Source: Dinghuibacter sp964544695
Lineage (GTDB): Bacteria; Bacteroidota; Bacteroidia; Chitinophagales; Chitinophagaceae
Direction of reading: 5' to 3'
NCBI GenBank assembly: GCA_964544695.1
Contig: CAZJDB010000012.1
Location: forward strand, 1-12,844
DNA length: 12,844 nt
The notes under the pieces were generated by a model. That model was not told the DNA's origin. It saw only the letters and a program-made list of their open reading frames with translations, and did not search any database. Within the stretch, counting starts at the first letter, position 1. Each line of letters begins with the position of its first letter. Shown here piece by piece: positions 7,187 through 12,844 of this stretch. Both the position numbers and the translations under genes were made by a program.

Positions 7187-7804
7187 ATGACTATTCAACA
7201 ACCATCTCAAATCTTCGGATTCCATAGTTGCGACCGGGATTTGGGTCTACAAATCATTAATGGAAAGGGTCAACTCAACCCCAGTGACAACCCTTGGGAT
7301 TGGCTTGGCCCCGGGATTTATTTTTGGGAATTTAATCCCTATAGGGCATTGGAATATGCCATTGAATGTGCGCGACAGCAACAAAAATTCAGTGGAAGCA
7401 TCATAACGCCATTCATTATTGGAGCAGTCATTGAAATGGGTAATTGTCTAAATTTATCTGAGTCGGAATCCATTGGTATTGTGGAATCAGCCTATCAAGA
7501 TCTTCGGCAATTAACTAAAGCCGCCGGCATACGAATGCCTCTTAATAAGGATGCGAATAGGAGATTGGATTGCGCGGTGATTAAATCTATGCACGTTTCG
7601 AACAAGTGGCGCAACCTTCAACCATATGATACTATTAGATGCCCATTTCTGGAAGGTAAACCTATTTACCCGGGAGCAAATTTCACAGAACGCCTCCATA
7701 CGGAAGTCTGTGTAAGAAATCCCGAATCGATAACTTGTTATTTTCTCCCTTACCCCCTGGAAAAATTCAACCCATACATCAAAAAACCCTTCAGCCCTTC
7801 ATAA
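7187..7804 (+). CDS. Putative ADP-ribosyltransferase-like protein (uncharacterised family)
   Basis: A 205-residue protein without a named function. It opens with IFGFHSCDRDLG (9-20), then DWLGPGIYFWE (38-48) and ALEYA (54-58), a region around LDCAVIKSMH (127-136), and YDTIRCPFLEGKPIYPGANF...LHTEVCVRN (147-178). The order His13 - Tyr45 - Glu173 fits the H-Y-E layout of diphtheria-toxin-type ADP-ribosyltransferase folds, where GxYFxE-like segments line the NAD pocket. I recognise this motif set as a widespread, usually hypothetical family, but could not search. No signal peptide or membrane segment is seen, so it would act in the cytoplasm. Composition is AT-rich (bases 7441-7500 give 21 of 60 G+C by hand count), unlike both flanks, which suggests transfer. 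Its last 14 bases overlap the end of ctlX on the other strand. Enzyme activity and toxin role are inference. Confidence 0.75.
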   Translation: MTIQQPSQIFGFHSCDRDLGLQIINGKGQLNPSDNPWDWLGPGIYFWEFNPYRALEYAIECARQQQKFSGSIITPFIIGAVIEMGNCLNLSESESIGIVESAYQDLRQLTKAAGIRMPLNKDANRRLDCAVIKSMHVSNKWRNLQPYDTIRCPFLEGKPIYPGANFTERLHTEVCVRNPESITCYFLPYPLEKFNPYIKKPFSPS

Positions 7805-8711
7805 GTGGCAAAAAAATCTCCGCCATCATACACCTCGCACTCCCCCCACCATTCTTCTCAATGATCGCCAAATCCGAATGAATAATTCGATTGAACGAAG
7901 AAAGCGTCTCAACCTGCACCGCATGCAAAGATTTATAGGCCTGCGAAGACATCACCAACAACCGCTCTCCCGAAAGAAAATTGGAAACCTGTAGCATATT
8001 CCCCGCAAAATGATGCATCTGCCCCAGGGTGATCGGAACGATCGTCTTACCCGTTTCCCGAATCCGGCGAAGCACAAAATCGCGCTCAGCCGTATTGGGG
8101 ATCGCATCCAGACAAATGACAACATAGGTGTCTGCTACGCACATCATCACATTCGTATGGTAAATGGGCTGCCCGCCCGTATCCACCGCGGAAAACGTAA
8201 TAGGCCGATACTGTAGCTTACTACAAAAATCCTCCAACACCTCCACATCCGTCCGCGGCGAAAGACAAGCATACGCCAGCCGCTCCTCGCGATCCAGCAC
8301 CATACTGCCGGTGCCTTCTAAAAACAACCCACGCGACTCCCAGTGCGTCAGGTCTATGCGTTTATGCACATCAAACCGCGCAGCAACCGCCTCCAGTACG
8401 GAATCCTTCCGCTCCAGCCGCCGATTGGCCGCAAACATGGGGTAAAGGACCACCGTCCCGTCGTAATGGAAGGAAACCCAGTTATTGGGAAAAATGGAAT
8501 CGGGTGTATGCGGTTCAGGTGTGTCATTCACCACCATGACATCGACTCCAGCTTCGCGAAGAATCAATACAAACTTATCAAACTCCAACGCCGCGCGCAA
8601 TTGAACATCCTCGGAAAGGGTAGCCACCTGGAATGCATTATTCACCGCCGTCTCCGCATTGAAGTCAAAGCGCACCGGCCGGATCATCAGTATATGAGAT
8701 GTTGGCTTCAT
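7791..8711 (-). CDS. ctlX: Citrulline hydrolase CtlX (amidinotransferase/DDAH-like superfamily)
   Basis: A 306-residue guanidino-group-modifying enzyme of the type annotated as citrulline-utilisation hydrolase CtlX, expected to split citrulline into ornithine, ammonia and CO2. Visible motifs: MIRPVRFDFNAETAVNN (9-25), DSIFPNNWVSFH (71-82), EGTGSMVLD (132-140), the His motif YHTNVMM (184-190, His185) and the Cys nucleophile Cys294 in GGGSARCMMAEIFLP. The frame is open 17 residues further to 8762, but the ATG at 8711 (MKPTSHILMIRPV) gives the family's usual N-terminus. Its stop overlaps the convergent ART-like gene by 14 bases. It lies 83 bases after the arcA stop with no clear promoter between them, so cotranscription is likely. 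Related dimethylargininases are an alternative, but the Cys-proximal motif fits CtlX better. Confidence 0.85.
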   Translation of the reverse strand: MKPTSHILMIRPVRFDFNAETAVNNAFQVATLSEDVQLRAALEFDKFVLILREAGVDVMVVNDTPEPHTPDSIFPNNWVSFHYDGTVVLYPMFAANRRLERKDSVLEAVAARFDVHKRIDLTHWESRGLFLEGTGSMVLDREERLAYACLSPRTDVEVLEDFCSKLQYRPITFSAVDTGGQPIYHTNVMMCVADTYVVICLDAIPNTAERDFVLRRIRETGKTIVPITLGQMHHFAGNMLQVSNFLSGERLLVMSSQAYKSLHAVQVETLSSFNRIIHSDLAIIEKNGGGSARCMMAEIFLPLMKG

Positions 8712-8794
8712 CCGTTCATAATTATTTTTCAATGGTCGGATGGAACCTCGCGCACCATCCATTCCGGAATTCTAGGCCCGTTTTTCGCTCGGTT

Positions 8795-10222
8795 TCATAA
8801 GTCGTCCCGCAATAGTGGCATGCTCATGCAATGGAATCCCCCCCGCGCCCGCGACAACTCCGCCGAAGGCATCAAAATCACGCAATCATGCAGATCAGAC
8901 GTAACTAAAGCCCCGCTATCGAGACGATGAATGAGCTCCTCGGCGTGGATAGTCTGGAATCCGTTTTTATGGAAAGCCTCTATCGTCTTGTCGTTCCGGT
9001 CATACCCGAGGACCACCCCTTCCTTCAGGGCAAGGAGGTTGCACGAGTCGGTCCACTGTTCCCGGGCATCGAAGGGGAACTCGTTGTTGCCCGAATAGAT
9101 AAAGACCGTGTCCTCAGCGCTACGCAAATCGTTTTTGGAGATATCCACCAGCAAATCTTCGAGATTCCCGAAGTGCACGGGGTTCTCTTCATGCCCTTTG
9201 GTGAACTGTATGATCTTCAGTTGGTCCTCTTTCTTGTGCCCCTCCAGGATGCGCTGCACGGGTTCCGAATCCTCATTGGTCATGGCCTTTTTCGAAAAGG
9301 AACCCAGCATGACCCAGACATTCCGCTTGACCTGGGTAAAGATCGTATCGATGTGCATGAAGTCCCGCTTCTTGGGGATCTTGATCACGGTGACTTTGTT
9401 CACTACGTTGCGTGCGAACAACAGGTTGGTCACCTGGTACGCCGCTTCCATGGAGGTACGCTCGCTGACCCCCACCAGCACATGGTCCGGGGTGACGACC
9501 ATGATGTCCCCCCCTTCGAGTGTTACCTTTTTTTCATCACCGTCCTTGGGCAAAAGGAAGTGCTGGAAGGTTTCGGAAAGCTCCAGGATGTTGGGCCTGA
9601 GCCGGTCGAAAAAAGGATGGTGAAAAAAGATGTACTTCATCAGGAGGGCTTCCCGGCTCCGCGCTTTCTTGGCCGGTTTGTTCATCAGGAGGTATTCCCC
9701 GATGACGATGCCTATATCGCGCGTGAAGATGAAGTTGGGGATAGGGGGGAAGAGCATTTCCTTTTCATCCAGGCTGCCCGTGATGAATATTTTGGCGAGG
9801 CGCGCCGGCGCCACATCTTCAAGTTTGGATTGGGTAACGAATGAGCAGGCTTCGATGGCGCAGACCGAAGCAATCAACTGCATCCGGATTTCACGGTTAC
9901 CCAGGATGTCCTCCAGGAGCCATTGCAACTCGATGACTTTATCGGATTTAAAGAACGCGGGATTCCCTGGTTTGTAAAAATTGCGGTCGAAATCATCCAC
10001 CGAAGAAAGCTTCCCCCTAATCAAATCCGGATCTAAAAAGTACAGGAGAATCTTAGTATAGAAATCGTATTCCTTACGGCGTATCGTGTCCAAATGCACG
10101 ATGTCCTCGAACAACCAGTCCTGAGCTTTGGAAGGAACCACTTTCCCGAGGCCGCTGTCGGGGCTGTGGACCAGCAATCGTTTCAAATTACCTATTTCCG
10201 AAGTAACCCTTAGCGCATTCAT
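8795..10222 (-). CDS. arcA: Arginine deiminase
   Basis: Hydrolyses arginine to citrulline and ammonia. All expected active-site elements are present in 475 residues: the N-terminal VTSEIGNLKRLLVHSP (6-21), FTRD (166-169, Asp169), LEGGD (235-239, Glu236), HIDTIF (290-295, His290 and Asp292) and the catalytic Cys465 in RGGFHCMSMPL. It is some 60 residues longer than the common enzyme of about 410; the extra length appears spread over about 110-160 and 320-375. The ATG at 10222 gives the standard N-terminus. A strong promoter match lies just upstream. The gene is first of an arcA-ctlX pair, so its citrulline would feed the hydrolase directly, and no arcB or arcC is nearby. It is divergent from a Nudix-type regulator. 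A 305-residue frame on the opposite strand is a shadow. Confidence 0.93.
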   Translation of the reverse strand: MNALRVTSEIGNLKRLLVHSPDSGLGKVVPSKAQDWLFEDIVHLDTIRRKEYDFYTKILLYFLDPDLIRGKLSSVDDFDRNFYKPGNPAFFKSDKVIELQWLLEDILGNREIRMQLIASVCAIEACSFVTQSKLEDVAPARLAKIFITGSLDEKEMLFPPIPNFIFTRDIGIVIGEYLLMNKPAKKARSREALLMKYIFFHHPFFDRLRPNILELSETFQHFLLPKDGDEKKVTLEGGDIMVVTPDHVLVGVSERTSMEAAYQVTNLLFARNVVNKVTVIKIPKKRDFMHIDTIFTQVKRNVWVMLGSFSKKAMTNEDSEPVQRILEGHKKEDQLKIIQFTKGHEENPVHFGNLEDLLVDISKNDLRSAEDTVFIYSGNNEFPFDAREQWTDSCNLLALKEGVVLGYDRNDKTIEAFHKNGFQTIHAEELIHRLDSGALVTSDLHDCVILMPSAELSRARGGFHCMSMPLLRDDL

Positions 10223-10229
10223 AAACCGC

Positions 10230-10260
10230 CAAAACTAACGCTTTTTTTCCGTATCTTCAA
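10230..10260 (-). promoter_or_regulatory. Promoter of arcA-ctlX, near-leaderless
   Basis: Read on the minus strand: TTG (10260-10258), 20 bases, then TAGTTTTG (10237-10230), a complete match to the Bacteroidota TTG/TAnnTTTG promoter. Initiation 4-6 bases past the -7 element would fall only about 2-4 bases before the arcA ATG at 10222, so the transcript would have almost no leader. The TTG end overlaps the region where the divergent regulator's own promoter should be (weak TATCTTCA at 10252-10259, plus strand). The whole gap is 54 bases, so one bound protein could affect both genes. Confidence 0.65.
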
Positions 10261-10276
10261 CGCTGCTGATCAAACC

Positions 10277-11029
10277 ATGAAGAGAGTACCGGACGCGATC
10301 ACCGGATTCAGGGCCGCACACAAAGGACTGATCGGTGATGTACATCAACTTGTTGCCACATATCCCCGGGTGCCCCTGACTGTCGATTGCGTAGTTTTTG
10401 GATTTGATGAGAATGAATTACGGGTACTGCTGATCGAAAGTGATATATCCATATTTGAAGGGAAATGGACCTTGCTGGGGGACTTTGTGCAGGACGATGA
10501 AACTTTGGACGCTGCTGCTCACCGCGTGTTCAGGGAACGAACAGGAATGTCCGATATTTATCTGGAAGAAGTGAAGTCTTTCAGCGATCCCAACCGCCAC
10601 CCCGGAGGTAGGGTCATTACCATGGCCTATTGTTCCCTGGTCAACATCAAACACCATACTTTACGCAAGCTCGACAACTCCCTGCACTGGCATTCTATCC
10701 ATGAGATCAAGGATATGGGTTTCGACCACGAATCCATCGTCCATACTTGTTATACCTGGTTGCAAAAGCGCATCCAGGAGCACCCCCTGGGCTTCAACCT
10801 CCTGCCCGATAAGTTTTCACTACGGGAATTGCAAAACCTCTACGAAGCCATCCTGGACATCCGCCTTGACCGCCGGAATTTCCGGAAGAAATTCTTTTCC
10901 ATGAACCTCCTCATCGATACGGGGGAATACGAAATCGACGTCCCGCACCGTCCCGGGCGGCTATACCGTTTTGATTTCGCCAAATTCGAGCGCCAGAAAA
11001 AGAAATGGATCGGGATTGACTTCGCTTGA
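10277..11029 (+). CDS. Nudix-domain transcriptional regulator (NrtR/AraR-like), degenerate Nudix box
   Basis: A 250-residue protein with an N-terminal Nudix fold (about 30-165) and a C-terminal winged helix (about 172-250; KFSLRELQNLYEAILDIRLDRRNFRKK and RPGRLYRFD), the layout of NrtR and AraR regulators. The Nudix box at 68-90 aligns with GX5EX7REX2EEXG, but the leading Gly is Asp69, and two acidic positions are Val84 and Arg88; only Glu75 and Glu87 remain. Metal-dependent hydrolysis is therefore unlikely and ligand sensing is likely. Known relatives respond to ADP-ribose or sugars. The gene is divergent from arcA across 54 bases, which suggests control of arginine catabolism and of itself, but no operator was identified with confidence. 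Family call firm, target inferred. Confidence 0.9.
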   Translation: MKRVPDAITGFRAAHKGLIGDVHQLVATYPRVPLTVDCVVFGFDENELRVLLIESDISIFEGKWTLLGDFVQDDETLDAAAHRVFRERTGMSDIYLEEVKSFSDPNRHPGGRVITMAYCSLVNIKHHTLRKLDNSLHWHSIHEIKDMGFDHESIVHTCYTWLQKRIQEHPLGFNLLPDKFSLRELQNLYEAILDIRLDRRNFRKKFFSMNLLIDTGEYEIDVPHRPGRLYRFDFAKFERQKKKWIGIDFA

Positions 11030-11089
11030 GCACCCCTGTTTTGTTGAAAAGTCGTTGATAACTGCGCGGCGGCCCCCTCTCAAAACGGT

Positions 11090-11097
11090 TATATTTG
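11090..11097 (+). promoter_or_regulatory. Candidate -7 element of smc
   Basis: TATATTTG, a full match to TAnnTTTG, ends 10 bases before the smc ATG, so the leader would be only about 5 bases. No TTG at the right -33 distance is seen (the nearest lies 32 bases upstream). The 78-base gap 11030-11107 holds nothing else that I recognise. Confidence 0.5.
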
Positions 11098-11107
11098 CCC
11101 TTTGCAT

Positions 11108-12844
11108 ATGCGATTAAAAACGTTAGAAATAAAGGGGTTCAAGAGCTTCGCCGACAAGACGGTGTTGCATTTCGATGAAGGAATCACCGGTGTGATCGGC
11201 CCCAACGGATGTGGGAAAAGCAACATCGTGGATTCGATCCGGTGGGTGATCGGAGAACATAAAATGAGTTCCCTCAGAAGCGAAAACCTGGAAAGCCTGG
11301 TGTTCAATGGAAGCAAGACGCGTTCCTCTTCCGGCCTGGCTGAGGTGTCCCTGACCTTTGAAAATACCAAGCACCTCCTGCCAACCGAATTCAACACGGT
11401 AACCGTCACCCGGAAATTCTACAAGAGCGGGGAAAGCGAATACCGCCTCAACGACGTCAGTTGTCGCTTGAAGGACATCCACAACCTCTTCATGGATACG
11501 GGCGTCAGCACGGATTCCTATGCTATCATCGAACTGGGGATGGTGGACGATATTATTAAGGATAAGGACAACAGCCGCCGCCGCATGCTCGAGCAGGCCG
11601 CAGGCATTTCCATCTATAAGACGCGCAAAAAGGAAGCCCGCTCCAAACTGGACGCCACCGAACAGGACCTTGCGCGCATCGAGGACCTCCTCTTTGAAAT
11701 CAACAACCAGCTCAAAACCCTGGAAAGCCAGGCCAAAAAAGCTGAAAAATACTACGAGCTCAAGAAGGAATACCGGAATCTCAGCATTGAGCTCGCCAAA
11801 GCATCCCTGGAAGGCTTTAACCTGACGTATAAAGACCTGAACGAGCAGCAGGAAACCGAAACCGACAAGCGGGTTCGCCTGGAGGCCGAAATCGCCACCG
11901 AGGAAGCCCATGTCGAACAGGAAAAGGTGGGATTTATTGAAAAGGAAAAGGCGCTTCAGGCCATGCAACACCAATTCAACGAACTGGTACAGCAGCTTCG
12001 CACCCGGGAAAACGAAAAGAACCTGGCCAGCCAGCGCCTGCACTACCTCAAGGAACGGGAACGCGGCATACGTGACTTTTTGGATAAATCCTCGGGCCAG
12101 TTGCAAGGCTTGGAAGAAAGCATCACCTTTTTCAACCGCCAGGTTACCGAGGAAGAGGAGCTGCTGGAATCGGCTTCGGGCCGTCTGGAAGACCTCAAGT
12201 CCGCTGTCGAAGACAAGCGCGCCTCCTTCGACGAGCGCCGGAACGCCATAGACCTCCTGCGGCGCGAAAACCAGGTATTGCAGCGCCAACAATTCGACGC
12301 CGAAAAGCAGGTCGCCGTTGCCGATACCTCCATCCAAAACATCCAACGCAGCCTTCATCAATTGAGGGAGGAACAAGCGCAGTGCCGCGACCAGATCAGC
12401 CGCCTGGAAACCGAAAAGGTAACCAGGGAGGCAGAACTGCGCGCCCGCAAGACCGAGCTCGAACAACTCCAGACCCGGCACGAACAAGCCAAGGCCCTGA
12501 TCCTGGAAACCCAGCAAAAGGTCGAACAACTGCGCCTCGAACTTGCCGAAGAAAACCGGCGCCTGGATTCCCGCCGCAACGAGCACGACCTGCTCAAAAG
12601 CCTCATCGACAACATGGAAGGCTACCCCGATAGCGTCAAGTTCCTGCATCGCAATCCAGCCTGGAACCACGAGGCGCCGATCCTCTCGGACATCATCTAT
12701 GTGAAGGAACCCTACCGGGCCGCCCTCGAAAATGTGCTTGAGCCGTATTTGAATTATTACGTCGTCGCCTCACTCGAAGAAGGTTTGCAAGCTGTCCACC
12801 TTTTAGACGAAAACAAAAAAGGCAAAGCCAACTTCTTCCTCCTC
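11108..12844 (+). CDS. smc: Chromosome segregation protein SMC (partial, N-terminal part)
   Basis: Structural-maintenance-of-chromosomes ATPase that with ScpA and ScpB compacts and separates the nucleoid. The 579 visible residues start with the canonical MRLKTLEIKGFKSFADK. The Walker A GPNGCGKSN (31-39) follows, then the rest of the N-terminal ATPase head (to about 165, including GISIYKTRKKEA). A long charged coiled coil spans about 165-500, and the start of the hinge domain follows (about 505 onward; YPDSVKFL...APILSDIIYV...LEPYLNYYVV). The frame runs unbroken to the last base of the window, so the C-terminal coil and the head with the signature motif and Walker B are outside. The ATG at 11108 gives the family's exact N-terminus and follows a -7 element closely. 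A 515-residue frame on the opposite strand is a shadow. Confidence 0.97.
   Translation, partial: MRLKTLEIKGFKSFADKTVLHFDEGITGVIGPNGCGKSNIVDSIRWVIGEHKMSSLRSENLESLVFNGSKTRSSSGLAEVSLTFENTKHLLPTEFNTVTVTRKFYKSGESEYRLNDVSCRLKDIHNLFMDTGVSTDSYAIIELGMVDDIIKDKDNSRRRMLEQAAGISIYKTRKKEARSKLDATEQDLARIEDLLFEINNQLKTLESQAKKAEKYYELKKEYRNLSIELAKASLEGFNLTYKDLNEQQETETDKRVRLEAEIATEEAHVEQEKVGFIEKEKALQAMQHQFNELVQQLRTRENEKNLASQRLHYLKERERGIRDFLDKSSGQLQGLEESITFFNRQVTEEEELLESASGRLEDLKSAVEDKRASFDERRNAIDLLRRENQVLQRQQFDAEKQVAVADTSIQNIQRSLHQLREEQAQCRDQISRLETEKVTREAELRARKTELEQLQTRHEQAKALILETQQKVEQLRLELAEENRRLDSRRNEHDLLKSLIDNMEGYPDSVKFLHRNPAWNHEAPILSDIIYVKEPYRAALENVLEPYLNYYVVASLEEGLQAVHLLDENKKGKANFFLL

Noticed and set aside
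8712..8762. Alternative ctlX start at 8762 adding 17 residues
   Set aside because: MDGARGSIRPLKNNYER is unlike the family's start, whereas MKPTSHILMIRPV matches it. The longer form is not excluded.
8927..9844. 305-residue open frame on the plus strand opposite arcA
   Set aside because: No family resemblance, and it lies fully within arcA, whose active-site residues are all present.
11123..12670. 515-residue open frame on the minus strand opposite smc
   Set aside because: The Leu/Phe/Val/Gln-rich sequence is the expected reverse reading of Lys/Glu/Gln-rich coiled-coil codons. Smc is certain on the other strand.

Overview
The window looks like a chromosomal segment of a Bacteroidota bacterium, most likely of the Chitinophagaceae or a close relative. 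Three things suggest this: almost no Shine-Dalgarno sequences before starts, several -7 promoter elements of the Bacteroidota type TAnnTTTG, and secreted proteins whose signal peptides end in ...AQ. The family level is inference. No rRNA, tRNA, CRISPR array, insertion sequence or integrase is visible, and no stretch over 300 bases lacks a gene.

Positions 1-2871, minus strand: a two-gene unit of secreted enzymes. An alpha/beta hydrolase of the CocE/NonD (S15) type, with the active-site pattern of alpha-amino acid ester hydrolases, comes first, followed 6 bases later by a GH20 beta-N-acetylhexosaminidase cut by the window edge. Positions 2959-6017, minus strand: a compact glycolytic unit, pfkA - pyk - 2H phosphoesterase (gaps of 18 and 23 bases). 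Its start faces an RmlD-like sugar-nucleotide reductase (6120-6953, plus). The divergent gap holds an inverted repeat whose two arms each read as a -7 element, one per strand.

Positions 6954-7804, plus strand: an AT-richer island. A good promoter candidate precedes a 51-residue basic-tailed protein and, 3 bases after its stop and in the same frame, a 205-residue protein with the look of an ADP-ribosyltransferase-like fold (His...GIYFWE...Glu). This pair resembles a toxin-antitoxin or defence module and is the best candidate here for something undescribed. Its last gene overlaps the tail of the convergent ctlX by 14 bases.

Positions 7791-11029: arginine catabolism. arcA (arginine deiminase) and ctlX (citrulline hydrolase) run in tandem on the minus strand and would together turn arginine into ornithine without carbamoyl phosphate. 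Divergent from arcA, across 54 bases, is an NrtR/AraR-type regulator whose Nudix box has lost two acidic positions, so it is likely a ligand sensor rather than a hydrolase. Positions 11108-12844, plus: the first 579 residues of the chromosome-segregation ATPase Smc, cut by the window edge.
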